Assembly (NCBI GenBank): GCA_009792885.1
Contig: WMCF01000021.1
Span: 1,405,680-1,469,679 of the forward strand
Direction of reading: 5' to 3'
DNA from: Eremophila alpestris peregrina
Lineage: Eukaryota > Chordata > Aves > Passeriformes > Alaudidae
Length of the DNA: 64,000 nucleotides
This document shows, piece after piece, positions 1-13,350 of this stretch. The position numbers and the translations under genes were made by a program. Within the stretch, counting starts at the first letter, position 1. Every line of letters starts with the position of its first letter. A model generated the notes under the pieces. It had not been told where the DNA came from, did no database searches, and saw nothing but the letters and a program-made list of their open reading frames with translations.

Positions 1-1247
1 AATTAAGCAGACACCAAGAATCTTTTAAAAAATTTGTCCTCAAAAGGGAAGAAATAGAAGTGTTATTTTGAGGGAGACAGATTACGGCATGGAGAGTTTG
101 TGCAAAAAGTTAGTCTCAGATACTAACATTCATAAAATAAACCAGGCACAAATTGTCACTAAAAAGTCAGTAGTACCTTAATTAATAAATAAATTTATAT
201 TTTTAGCATTAGTGCCAAGGCTGGAAGGTCAGTCTCTTAAAGTATTCAGATGATCTGGGAAAATTTGCATGGACAATGGCTGTCAATAAAGAAGACCTTT
301 GATCCATAAAACTGAGAAATCCAGCAAGTCTTAACACATTGTATTATTATAATAAATAATATTAGTATAAAATTAAATGTACACATAAACAGGAGAGTAC
401 AGAAATATATTTTTAAAATGCCTTCAATCTCCTTTTCTTTTATTTTCTGGAGCTTTTCTGACACGAGTTTTGCCCAAATTCAAGCACTGCCTAGTGCTGA
501 ACTTGATGTAGTAAATAAAGCTGCAAGGTTTCACACAGGATTGCCACGTTATTGAAAGCACACTAGAACAGAGTTAGGAAAGCACAAATCAGTGTTTTGC
601 AGGGCTGTGACTCCTTCATCAACAGAAGCCAAACTGTGTCAGTTTTCAAATAAGAGAAAAGACTTGCTAAAAGCTTCAAGATGTCGGGAAGAATGTGCCC
701 TACAATGCCAACTTACTGCAATAAACCTAGCTCAGTAACTAGACTGTGGGCTTCTTTGTGTCTCATACTCAGAATGCAGTAAAAAGACCTCTGTGCCTCC
801 TGCTACAGGGGAGGGAGCCTGAAGAGGACTGAAAACTGACAGCTCTGAAAAATAATAAAGCAACAAGCAGAGGCAGACATGGTGATTCTCAGGAAGGACT
901 GATATGAAAGAGCCAGAGCTGCTAAACTCATTAGCATAGGTAAATCTGTTAAAAATGACTTTCAGCAGACAATTTGGTTTCAACCCAAAACAGGCCAAAA
1001 CTGACATTGCAATGTGAAAACGTTTACCTTGGGAAAGTCAAAACACTGTCCTTAAATTCTGTAATTTATGTTTCAGTGTGCTCTATTACAATATAGCCCA
1101 ACCATCTGAAATAATCACATGTAAACCAGGCATTTCAACTCCATCAAAACATTTGCATACCTCCCCTGCAAACTTCAGAGAATGCATTTTATGTTGGAAA
1201 TCATGTCAATCATATTAAAAAGTTTTCAAGATAAAACATATTCTTAA
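1..1247. other. AT-rich non-coding DNA, no gene seen
   Basis: I read both strands and found no exon, RNA gene or repeat family that I recognise. The stretch is AT-rich with short A/T runs (for example 180-205) and only short open frames without coding character. It is probably intergenic or intronic. Confidence 0.75.
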
Positions 1248-1620
1248 GTGCTCATTTTTATGAGACTGGGGGGTGATGTGTCCCCACAAAAGGAAAGAAC
1301 AGTTCTGAGGAATAAAAACAAGTGTCAAGGGCTGGATGGTTCAGGTGAGTGCATGAGGAGTAGCTCTGAAGGAGCCTGGTCCATCTACTGCCCTCAGCCT
1401 GCAGCTGAGCTCCCCAAAAGGACTCATCACTTCATGTTCTTGTGTTTCAGGGTTTTGCTCAGCTGGGACACCTCCTCTGACCTCTGTTGTAACCTCCAGG
1501 ATCAGTGCCCCATCACTCTCCTTGGGACTCTGCTGTGGGTGCCCCTCACTGCCAGCCTCATGCTCTGCAAACCACCCACCCAGTGCTGCTACTGGGACAT
1601 TTTCTGCCACTAACAACCAA
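1248..1620. other. Moderately GC-rich patch with overlapping open frames, non-coding
   Basis: Local GC is visibly higher than in the flanks, which lengthens open frames on both strands. A plus-strand frame from an ATG at 1260 runs 117 codons to 1613, and a minus-strand frame overlaps it. Neither product resembles a known family, and the composition (many Cys, Ser and Leu) is that of translated non-coding DNA. A pyrimidine run ending in TTTCAG near 1450 resembles a splice acceptor, but no matching donor or conserved frame supports an exon. Confidence 0.6.
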
Positions 1621-2375
1621 AATTACAATAATTCTTCTGCTTAGTTAGTGGAGAGGAGCAGGCTCCAACTGTGAGAATTTTCAGCACCTTGTATTATACA
1701 CCCCAATGTGTAAATTGTGGTCTCCCTGGCTCACTCTTGCATCCATCTCCCCTTCTTCTGTCAGTACCCTTCAAGAAAAATTTCAGTTTTTAGTTGAAAA
1801 TCAGAAAGCTGTTTTAATTTTGTTTCTATATATTTTTAGAAATTCAAAAGCTGTCTAAAAATACTTTTAGGGTAAATTTTTTGGGGGAAAAAAACAAAGG
1901 AAAAGAGAGAAGACAGCTTGTGTAACAAATGCATGTCCCATTAGCAACCAACAGCAGTTCAAAAAAAACTATTACCTCTTACATTTTTCCATTGGTACTT
2001 TCTCTTTTCAGAATTTCTTCACTATGCACATCAGGGATATAAAAAAAAACCAGACCTTGCCAACTGTTCATGAACTTATGCAAAGGATATGGGTAACAAA
2101 ATCTATTCAGTGAAAATACACAAATATTACAATGCATTTCATGTACATTTGTTTCTAAGGCATTATTGGGATATTTCAATTATTTCTAAATCCCAAACCA
2201 ATTAGAGACCTGATCACAGATTTTGTTTTAAGATCATGTTTAAGTTCTAATATTTAAGCCAATTCAAGTCTGGAAGCAATAGAGCAGTTATGGAAAATGT
2301 GTATACATTTTCTTCACCTAAAGCCACAGCACATTTTCCCTTTTTCCATCATTATTAGTATAAAAAGATTAGTAC
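1621..2375. other. AT-rich non-coding DNA, no gene seen
   Basis: Unique AT-rich sequence with several A and T runs (1885-1893, 2041-2049). I see nothing functional here. Confidence 0.75.
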
Positions 2376-2412
2376 AAAAAAAAAAAAAAGAAAAAAGAAA
2401 GAAAGAAAGAAA
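2376..2412. repeat. A-run and (GAAA)n microsatellite
   Basis: A run of 14 A is followed by a G, six A, and then four consecutive GAAA units. It is a purine-only simple repeat and probably length-variable between individuals. Confidence 0.9.
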
Positions 2413-5400
2413 TTTCACTCCTACTTTCGTATTTCTTTAGATCTTAACCTGACATTAATGAGCAAATACACACTAGGATGATGATCACACTGTAGGATAA
2501 AATGGCTCATATACTGTGTTGATAAGTTAAGATGAAAGAAATCCACAACAAAGACACAACAGTATTGCAGAGATATGTTTAGATTCCAAAATATTTGTAT
2601 CAGTCAAAGATAGAAACACCCAAGACAAAAAAAACCCCAACTGATAAATAGAAACATCCACTTTTTCCCCTACTTGACTGTATAATAAAGATCCTGTTTA
2701 TTTTAAAGTGTTGCCCCATCACTCTGCCTGGCTGCCACATACAATACACAGATGCAGGATATACATATTTTCCATCTGATCTCTGATGCCTTTGCTCCCA
2801 TTGAATATCAGTGCCAACACTACACAAGCATCTGAGGATAGCATTTACATTACAGGAGACAAAGGAGATGCTCAAATGGGAACAGTACTGGCATTGAAAT
2901 CCTGACCCTGGTGATCTAAGACTGCAGTTAAGGTCCATATGAGTAACATCTCTGACGCAATCCTCCCCAAATCTCAGAACAAAGCACTACAATTTGCACT
3001 GGGCTGGACTGCAGTAGAGAAATTTACTGGAACCATGGCTGCAAAATCCAAAAGTGTTACCTGAAAGGCCCTTTACATGATCCCAGCTTCCATATAACCA
3101 TCCTTACTTTAATTACACATTTGATGGCACATTTCTTCATTTATATTCTGCTGGGTAGTACCCTCATTTCAACAGGAGTCATATACCAACAGCTTCTCCT
3201 CTTATTTTTTTTTTTTCTGCCAGATGAAGTTTTTTTTCCCCTCTTCCCAGACCAATTGGCTTATTTACCTAAGACATCATGACACTTTATTCCATCACAA
3301 CATGGCACTGTTCCCTCAAAGTGAGGTTGGTCAATAGATACATCATCCTGAAACGTGAATATTAATGCCCAGAAGAGATGAACCATAAGCACCACAGATG
3401 GACAAGAAGGGATTAGACATAAATTGGTAACAGGATTGATAACAATTCACAAGGACATCAGGCATGATGACACATTGCCTTGATCAACAAGAACTACTAT
3501 TCCCAAACTGTACTTCCACAAGCACCTGCAATTCCCTCACCAATCCAGATTCATAATAAACATTTTGAAACTGGTATTTTTTCTAATGGCATCAACCCAA
3601 CACCAAGCACAACCCAACAGGAAAATCCCTCGCAAGGAATGGAAAAGCTGAAGGAAATGCAGAAGGCACAGTAGATGAATGCTGCAGCAGTCTGCCACAT
3701 ACACTTAAGAGAAAAGAGGAGCTTGTAATCCAAAAGAGAATTTTACAATAAAACATGATGTGCTCTATTTAAGGAATGAATGCAGAACTTCACCAAACAG
3801 TTCATAACAAATGCTGTGTGATCAGGTATTTTTTACATTATAATCTTGTGTTTAAAAATATTTTAATTGCAGCTAGAAACTGCAACTGTTTAAAAGTGCT
3901 GCCCAACAGCCCCAGTAGGAGTCAGGCCCTGTATGTAAAGATACATTCAGGGAAAAATTAAACCACCCCACAAATGGATACTTTTTGTCTCAATGACTGG
4001 AAAAAGTCATTTACCTAAGACAGTAAATAAAGGTGAAATATATCAACCCCACTGAGTCTCCTTCTCCAGTTAATCCTTTCTTGTCAAAACTAACTGCTTA
4101 ATGATATTATCATGTGATTTTAAAGCTACTTGTTTGGTGGTGGGCAAAGGACACAAGTGGTTACTCTTCATCATTCTTAAAAATATTTGAATTGAGAATA
4201 ATTTAAGAGTTCTGCTAAAGATAGGTACACATGGTATTGCACTGCAATAGTCAAGTTAGATCTAAATTAGGAAAAATTAGTGTGGGTAGAACACAAGGTT
4301 AACACAGCTTTATTCCCTTCACTACACAAGATAAACCAGGTACTTCTGCCTAATACATTCTGTGCTTGACAAACTTCTGTAAAACTGAGCTGAGTAGTTT
4401 TTGTTCTGAAGGATGCAAACTGAAATTATTTTACAGAAAAAAAAAAAAGTTCAATGTCCTCCTCCTTATTGACTAATGCTAGTTCTATCAATTTACTTGA
4501 TAACACAGCAGAAGAATTTACATCTTCATTCACTTTGGATTATTTCTATGCATTCTCAGGAGATGAACAACTCTGCCATCCCATTCTAAAGCCAGGCCTG
4601 GATCCAGCATGGCAGTCAAAGCACACAGACCTGAGAACAACTTTCTGAACCAGGTTCTGAACATTCCAGATCCTTCCTGTTAACTTGAATTCCATAAGTA
4701 ATCTTAGATGGGTGAATTATATCATGAAAATGGGAGCATCTTCATTCATTGTTTTTTAAAAGCTATGTAATTCTTGCCCTGCCTCTAAATGCTTTATATT
4801 AAATATTCACTAGAAATACATGGAGAATTTGCCATTCTTTTTGTTCTAAAGACAAAATTACTATTTTCATGGGTTTGTTTTTTTTTTTCCAATTTAGAAA
4901 TTCCAACCTTTCTTGGACACAGTGGCTACAGTCCTTCTCTTTGTGAATCTATTGCACGGCACTTTTGGTTGTGCCTCTCCCCCAAAAGGATCTGACTTGG
5001 ACAGAGAAGCTCTCCTTGGAGATATGAACCCTTGGATATGAAGGGTTCAACAGAAATTTCAGCTGGAGCTACAAGATAAACCATCAAATGGTAAAGCAGA
5101 AGAGCCATAAAATTCATCTTGGAAGGATTTTCTCCCCCTCATCTCCTATACAGACAACTTGAGAGAAAGGAAGATGAAGAATGGAAGCTTTCAAGAACAA
5201 CCCATCCAGGACAGAAGATAAAATCTGCACACTACCCTGAGGAAATGGGGTACAAAGTTCAGGCCGATGTTTGTATTTCTAAAGAGCGTAAAATATCAAA
5301 TATCCCTCTTGAAGAATAATTCTCTCTCTAGTCTCTCACACATTGCTGTATAACTATACAATAAATATTATCCTGCTCACATGCTTCTGTTTACTTAGTA

Positions 5401-5973
5401 TACATTACATTTGATGCTATCTGGCAGCATAAGTTTTAGTTCTGTCATTTTTAAATATTAATAGTTGTCAATCAAAACAGAAAGTGCATAATAAAAATGT
5501 TCTAGAAACTAATAACCCTATATTTCTACACCATCAGCTTGGAGTTAAGCATTGCTAAAAATGAGATTAATTATATGTTTGCAGAGGCCCAATACAATCA
5601 GACAGTCTTCTAAACAACATCCTCCTAGAAATGAACACAGACTGGAAACATAATCGTATATATAGTGTGTGTATATTAGGCAGGACATGCAGCACTAAAT
5701 TAATAGCATTATCTTCATTTGGCCCAGTCTTAAAAACCCTCACAATCTGCCCAGTGACAGTGTTAGGTGGAGGATGAGAGAAAATGGCATGGTCAATACC
5801 AAAGTAATTTATGGAGATTTTCTGCAAATATTTAGAAGCATGGAAAGCACCAAGGAGATGCTCACAGGACAGGTCCCTGAAGTTATGACCAACATATCAT
5901 GGTAAACTGTTCAATTTAAGATAGAGGGTCAGAAAAATATCCTTTGAATTATGTCTGTCAAACTTTAGTGGTA
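2413..5973. other. AT-rich non-coding DNA with T-rich tracts
   Basis: No exon or RNA gene is recognisable. T-rich low-complexity tracts lie at 3206-3217 and 3230-3237, and an A run at 4436-4448. Short open frames (up to 112 codons on the minus strand at 2600-2938) have no recognisable product. I see nothing else. Confidence 0.7.
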
Positions 5974-6112
5974 ACTTCACTGCTTGGGACATTTAAACCT
6001 TCTCTGGACAAAGTATCAGCAAGTACCCTGTAGGGAACAATCCTGTAATGTCAAGAAGATGGACTAGATGTACAACAGGACTTTTGCTGCTCCACTTTTT
6101 ATTACTCTAATC
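5974..6112 (+). repeat. CR1 LINE 3'-end relic
   Basis: The order of words matches the 3' end of CR1 retrotransposons: a block like the 'ggtctttaaa...ctggacaaa' segment (5980-6012), then a 'tagggaacaatcctg' block (6031-6045), then 'gatggactagatg' (6058-6070) and a degenerate tail where the usual short terminal octamer repeats would lie. CR1 is the dominant LINE of birds and other reptiles and has no poly-A tail, consistent with none here. The copy is 5'-truncated and diverged, so it is old. Identity is by recall of the consensus; the boundaries are approximate. Confidence 0.75.
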
Positions 6113-9100
6113 CATCACCCTTGCTGAGGTGAAGTTTTATGTAGACCTTTAAAATTACGAGCATTTGAAAATTATGCCTGTATAATATATACACACATAT
6201 GGATGTAAGGTCTGGCTTTTAAAAACTGCAAGTAGAAAAACATATTTTACTCCTAATTTGCCCATGCTATAGCTGTAACTATGCAATAATCTGGCAAGTA
6301 CAGATAGAAATCTCCAATTATTGTTGTGGGAACACACAATTTATGGACATGATTGTGACATGGAATTTCCAACTTAGGCATGGAGGAATTTGAATATGTG
6401 TGCTGTGAACAAGATGGTAGTATTGGCCTGTGATATGGTTGTGCCACAAAACCAGGATTAAACTCTGAGCTTTGCCTCAAAATAGAAAATCAGAAATCCT
6501 GCAAGGTAAACAAACTGATGTTGAAGCTTACAAAAGAAGCTAAGGAGAAGTCCCACAAGGAGCTGTAAGCAAGATTATTTTTTATCAAGTATTTTCAAGG
6601 AAAAACTGAAATATTTTGTTTGGCTTCCTTCTGCCCAAGCTACTGTGGTCCTTCTGATATTTCTTTGTATCCCACTTTTGCAGAGAAGCTAGAACTCCCT
6701 ATCACTCTTCTCAAAACCTGAAGGCCACTGAAGGTTTTGTACTGAAAAAATAACATTTGAGAGTCACTCCAAACAATGGCTGCAGAAAACACCTCTGTTC
6801 CCAGGGACAGGGTGGCAGAACCCTCTGTGGATAAGCAAGGTGTGTTATAGGAGAGGTTAAAAGCTTCACTTTGCCCATGCATGTGCATTGTCATTTCTGT
6901 TATCCCTGAGTGGAAATCTTCTCTCTGACTAGGGCACTATGCAATCACCCCTGTATGAGTGCCATCATCTCCATATTTCAGTAGGGAAGAAAAACAGTAT
7001 GAGGATATGGAGGAGGAAAAGGCATTTTCCTTTTAATCTTTTAGACTGCAATAGCCATAATTGGCTTTTCTATACAGTTTGGCCACAGTTTGTCACAGTA
7101 TTAGAGTGAGAAACAGCAGCCTGCACTCATTTTTATACACAAATCTTAATGACTTCAGTAGCTGCTAAGGATTCAGAATGGTGGCAGGATATGGCCATTC
7201 ACCATAAAGGCCCTAAAGCCTTCATAATTACTGAGTATACAGAATATTTATTATAGAGACTGCACTAGGCCTCTTTTGTGGGCTGCCCTGGGCCTGTTCT
7301 CTGAGCCACATCAAGCAAGAAGTTTAAATGAAACTGCTCCCAAGTTTCTGAAATGGTTTAATAAAACATATACTGACTGTAATATTCAGTTTATAGTAGA
7401 AAACTATTGCCCCTTGGTTTGAAAAATGACCTCTAGTTGGCAATTTTACTCTCAGCTTCATAGATTATAGTCCGCTGTTGGTCATTTTCTCAATCCACAG
7501 GGCAATACTTTTCCATAACAAGCTCAAACTGCAATCAGTATTTGTAGGCTGTTACACAAGTTGGGTATAATATGTCTCAACACATTCTATTATATGACTA
7601 AACAAAAGAAATAACAACCTGGTGACACAGACATATGGAGAAAAAGCAGAGCTATTCTACTAATTCTGAGATAGCAGAAAAACATTTTTCTTTATATTGT
7701 GCTAATTTGTATTAAATTCGTGTCTTCAATACACAATCTCTAATTTGGTTTTTTTGTTAATAGTGTTTTGGTTTGTGTTGTCTTATGTCTTTTCTTATTT
7801 TAATTTAAAATGACAAATACTAAATTCTATTAGTATCAGATTTTAGAAATGACGAATAGTGACAGATAACCCAGCATTGTAAAATCACATGAAAATGCAT
7901 TCACACAGAGATGCAGAAGATCATTTGCTCTTGGGCTCACAAAGCACATATTCATAATCTAATGGGTTTGATATTAGGAAGTTCCAATACGGCTCAGTAG
8001 ACAAGATGCAGGTGATTGTTTCAGCACCCAGCTCTAGCACTTAAATACAACTGAAATACCACATTTTGGAAAAACAGCTCCCAGCAGATAACCAAAGAGA
8101 GAAGCTGTGTTGAGAAGTCTCTGGCCAGGAGCTGAGGGAGATCTGGTGTCTGCTCCAAGCTGTTCCCTGGACTGCTCTGCCAGGGAGCACTCTTTAGAAA
8201 ATCACCCACCTTCCCAAAGCAGGTACTCGGAGCTGCAGGGCTGATATAACTCACCTGGCTGGACTGTGGTTGGATTTGATTCTTTAATCAATGGGTGACC
8301 AACGCTCTTGTAGACCCGTTGCTGCAAATACAAAATATTCATAATTAAAAGCCTAGTATTTGTTCCAATCTGTAAATAAAACTCTGTGGTTAAAATGTGA
8401 TATCCACCCAAATTCAGAGACAAAGGGAACAACTTCCTCAGCTGAGGCCAGAGCACTCAGGCAAAGGGGACTATTTTGCCACCCTTTCTCTAGAAATTTT
8501 GAGTTTCCTATCTATTAAAAAATTCACCAGATTATTGGAGATCTGTGCTGGGGCAGAAGGGAGAATCTTGGCTAGGATAATATCCATATGACAGAAAGGT
8601 TTGTTGAAGATCTCTGTAGGTGGCTTCTGAATCTATAAGATTCTACAGCACTGCATTTTGGGATATTAAGAGGACAGATGATTTTTTTTTCTTCATTTCC
8701 CACTATGTTCCTATATTGCTCAATCACAGCTTCACCAGCATTTTCTGGCTGGAATTTAAGTTGTCTGGATTCATTTAAACGTATAGAAATTGCATGCAGA
8801 AGCTTTAATATGTTTGAGCTAAGAATGTATTTGAACAATTACCAGAAGATGATGGCTCTTTATCTTACAAGTCTTCAAGGAATTTAGATGTTTAACTCAT
8901 TAATAGTGTTTGCTGCGTTAGATTTTATGTTTTTATGATTTTAGAAGAAAGGTTTTCTAATACAGAAAAAAAAAACCCAGGCTTTTTTTCTTTCCCCAAC
9001 ATTTTTCATTTTAGGGTAATAAAAGTGATACATATGTGTCATAATGTAATGGATTAATTAAGGAATATGATGTTTATCCTAGGTCCTGAGTTGTACATCT

Positions 9101-12100
9101 TCATAACTCACTCATAAAAATTAATGTATTATACCACGCTCCAGAATGATATATCTATTTTTACCATACCTGTTGAGAATAAATTGTTCTAAATTGGATT
9201 ATCTTGATATCCAGTGAAAAATGTAAAAATTACATTGTTATTTTAAGAATTTACAATGCTGTGTATAAGAAAGCATAATCTTCTCACTGTGCTTTTGAAC
9301 TGTCATGTTACTTCCACTGTTATGAAATCCTAATTGCTTCTGCCACACCTAAAATCAAATGCAGTGCATTTTGTATTTCTTCATACACTGCATTTCCTAT
9401 CTTAATCACAAAACCATAGATAGTATGTTTTTGGCCAATTCTTTCATTACTGACTGCTTCTGCATATAAGTAACACACAATTATGCATGCAAGGACTCAT
9501 AAAATCCTCATTTCTAAAATCAACAGATGAAAAATCCCTAAATAATAATGTACAGATGTTTCATATTCAAATGAGCTGTTGGCATGTAATGCTGCCAATC
9601 ATGCCAATGCATGCAATAAAATTGGTGAATATCAAGGTACTCGGCATTTACAACATATTTTTAATTATTTTTTATCAAAAGACCATTTTAGGAAGATGGA
9701 AATGACAACTGTTCAATAAATATATAATTAGATATTTCTGATGCTCTCTTGAAATTTTTATGAGTAGTCAACTACCCTATACATTTCCATACCAATCCCT
9801 GTTCCTTTTGCCTCAAGAAAGTTGATTTTTCGGTCCTTAAACTGCAGTGCCTCACTAAAAGTAAATTATCTGCACGTTATCTGCAGAGTAATCCTCTTCT
9901 TGAATACAAGACAGAACATCAGAGTTTCTAATCCTTCACAGATAGAGTAATTCACATCCACTGTAGGTTTTACTGTAAAGACAGAGTAATGCAATATGTT
10001 TGATAAATCATGTATGTGTCTGTGTACAAAGAAAAAGGTTTATCTCCTCTCCTACAAGATGCATCCGTATTAAAGCACACACACACTCCCCATGCTGGCA
10101 CTGCAACAATCTTTAGAAGTTCTATAATAGAGACATCTAAGTTTAAAAAATGAAGCAGCTCACAGGTCAAACAAGTTCCTGATGAGAAGTGCTTAACCAG
10201 AAGTATTATTCCACTGATTCTAAGTTTTCATCCATACATCAAACCCTAGAGTCTATTGATTAAATAAAAATGAATTTTTTTTATTTCAAAGCAAAAGAGA
10301 ATTAAATCATCCCCATTGTTTTCCTTTTGTTTGGAGCTATCACAGTTTGCACACTGGCCATGCATCCTGCTTATAATTACAACATCCTTAAGGAGAGCTT
10401 ATTCTACAATGACTGATCACAGGTTTCTTGCCTCTTTCTCTAAATCTTCTGCTCCTGGTCATAATCAATGGCACTTGATGGCCCAATATTCTGATCCAAT
10501 GTGGCAAGCAATATGATCCAAGACCTACTTAAAATCAATAAATTCATTTGCTTCAGGAAATTTTGGATGGGGACTACTTAAAGTATATGTAAATACAAGA
10601 ATTTACAGCAATTATGCTGGCACATCTCTCCTTTCCCATACCTCTTTGCCACTGCATAATTAGCTGCGTCATGCCTTAATTTTGCTTGCAATCCTACAGA
10701 AAGGAATCCAGGCCAGACAGCCCTTGCAAAGCCTTACCAAAGTCAAGGTCTGCTGGCTGAGAGAACAGAGGGTCTCTTTCAGCAAAACACATCAAAACAC
10801 TGCAAATCTTTATGTTGCTGAGCCCCACATGGTATTGCCTGGGCTCTGAAGATACCATCGAATGCCAGCATAGCATGAACATGTAACAGACTGCTTTAAA
10901 GGGCACCAACAGGGGCATACAAAAATCTTGGAGTTGAGTTTGTCTTTCTTTCTCCTTTGTGCAAAAATATCCATGTTTGGTTAATAGTTCCCTTGGGCTC
11001 CTGTGTCTCCAAGTCAGCCTCCAGCCTGGTTCCAGTGTACCTGTGCAGTGCAAACATGCTCTGACACTCAGCTCACAACAGAACACAGCCAGGAATCCCT
11101 GCCTAGGGGATGTGGTTTCCATTCTGGAAGGTGATCACTGCTAGGCTGAAAGGGAGCACCCAAGCTCACTTCTGTGTCTCACCTCACACTTAGAGATGAA
11201 AGGATACACACTAACCTCAATTCTGCTACTGTATATACACATTGTTTAGTAAATTGTATAAAGTATTCTGAATATTTTCTGAAGATCAGGAACTCTAATT
11301 AAATCTTCATTAAATTAGCATAGCAGACTATACAGTACATGTATAACTAGCAATAAAATATTAAAAAGAAATTATTCCCTGTTACTTATTTCACTGCAAT
11401 GGGGTTGCAAAACTGCAGAGTGATGAACAAATACAGACATCTGTACCAGCTTAGAAGGCTGCAGGTTGGGCACATCTTTCAGCCCTTTAGTCTTTTTCCA
11501 CCAGAAATCAGTAGTTCTGCAGCAGCAGAGCAGAGCAGAGCACCTTGTTTCTGCTAAGTGGCACTGATTTCTGCCCATAGTGACACTCAGAAGAGGATGA
11601 ATCGAGTCACAGGAGTAAGAAAACCATTTGCTTATGATGTGGCTGTCACCAGTAAAGATGAGTTTGTAACACCCTCCAAGCACCAAAACGACACACAAAA
11701 GATACATTAAAGAAAAATAAACCCAACAGATAGTCTTGCAAAATATATCAATGCAGTACTTAAAACTGAAAAAGAAGAAGTCAGAAGATCAAGAACTTGC
11801 AGCTAGGATTTTCCTACCAGATAAAGAACATAAGGATTCTCCTGAAGTCTTTGATTGATATATGATCTTTTCTCTCTTTTCAGGCAGAACAGCTGTCCAG
11901 TGAACTAGAAGAAATAGCCCCGAAGACAGCTTTGTGTCTGATATGACTTTGAGAGGGAAAATTATTCCAGTGATAAATGCTTTACATGGAACATCTAATA
12001 AAATAAAATAAAAATGTCATCCATAAAAGAATTTTTATTTCTATTTGAGTAAGCAATCCCTATCATCTGTGGGGTAGAGGTGTTGCTGTGTCTGAGACCA

Positions 12101-13164
12101 AAGAAGAAAAGGTATTTCCCTCAAAATTGTATTTGAAATGAACTTAACTGAAAAGAGGCAATAGGTACATTTAAGAGAAAGAGCAACTGGGAAAATGCAG
12201 AGGGAATAAGAATTTTCTGAGCATTGTCAGGATGCAGTGACCTGGGATGTTCTGTAACTTCCTTCATTCTTCTCAGTAAGGAAATCTTTAAAACAAAACG
12301 TGGGTGCTTTGCTGGCTGATATCTGCCACAGTGACTGAATGCTGAAAGGGTTTGACTATGCTCAAAAAATCCCAAAGCAATAACAACCAACACAAACCTC
12401 CTCAGCAGAAGAAGGTACAAATTTGTGTAAATTTATTCAACCTAATGGAATTATTGAGTAAATTACTCAAATGGAGAACTACAGCCACTGTGAGAATTGA
12501 TTGAAGTTATGTCCAGATTAGAGAAGAGATGGCTTTGAAAGAAGCCTTTCTGGATCTTGCTCTAGAGCTGTGTTTTGGCAGCATGGTGAGGAAATAAGAA
12601 AAGAGCCTTAGAGAATAAACAACAATGCTGAGATTAAATTTGTACATCTTTGTCATTTTCAAACATGTCTCATTGTGACACTTCAGTGGATGGATGAGCA
12701 CTGATGGATGCTGTCATACACAGACAGCAAAAGGAAGAGTAATCACAACTATATTTTCCTTGAAAAACCAAATCCAGTACAGCACCAGCCATGGCCAGCA
12801 GTGGGTCCATGGTTCAGCCAGCTGCCCTCCAGAGCCTTGATCAATCTGCCACATGGACTCTGTGCTCCATTAATTTGGCCAAGACTAAAACAAAGGCCTG
12901 AGCACATCTGCTACAGGAGAGCTCGTGGCATGATAAACCTTCCACCCATCCTTTTTATCCTTCAACATGATGGAGCTGTCCTCAGCAACACTCTTCCAAC
13001 TTTCACTCTTCTCCAAACCAAGCCCTTCTATCTCTGCCAGAGCCTTCCTGTGTAGGCCCCTGTGAGTGTACTTATTGCAGAGCTAATTCCAATTAAATTA
13101 GTATTTCAGCACTGAGAAACTGGAGACAGGTACATGTTCTCATGTGCCTTTGCACAGCTAGAAA
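6113..13164. other. AT-rich unique non-coding DNA, no gene seen
   Basis: I found no supportable exon or RNA gene in these 7 kb. T-rich tracts lie near 7745-7800 and 8683-8691. The palindromic octamer TGCATGCA occurs three times in under 1 kb (8791, 9484, 9608). A short (AAAAT)n tract is at 11998-12014. The longest frame is 142 codons on the minus strand at 10694-11122, with no recognisable product. Slightly GC-richer segments at 8.0-8.3 and 10.7-11.15 kb show nothing specific. Confidence 0.7.
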
Positions 13165-13350
13165 TCCTTTCTCTCTCTTCCCTCGCATAACTTGAATGCC
13201 CTTCCTCCCCTATCCCAAACATTCTCCTTCATCCCTGTCTCTGGAGTCTTCCTTCTCCCTCCACATCGATGCTGTTCCTCTGTGTGTCCCCAGTAGCTGT
13301 TGACATCCACCTGCTCCTCTGCCACCTCATCTGCCCCCTCCCCTCCCATT
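13165..13350. repeat. Pyrimidine-rich tract (plus strand)
   Basis: The plus strand is strongly pyrimidine-biased: 49 of the 60 bases at 13201-13260 are C or T. It is not a clean short-unit microsatellite but a degenerate CT-rich tract. Such tracts are common in vertebrate introns and intergenic DNA. No function is inferred. Confidence 0.75.

Noticed and set aside
1260..1613. 117-codon ATG frame
   Set aside because: GC-rich patch effect; no recognisable protein and a minus-strand frame overlaps it.
8087..8099. Thirteen bases identical to the 5' part of miR-9 on the minus strand
   Set aside because: The match ends after 13 bases and the flanks do not form the precursor hairpin.
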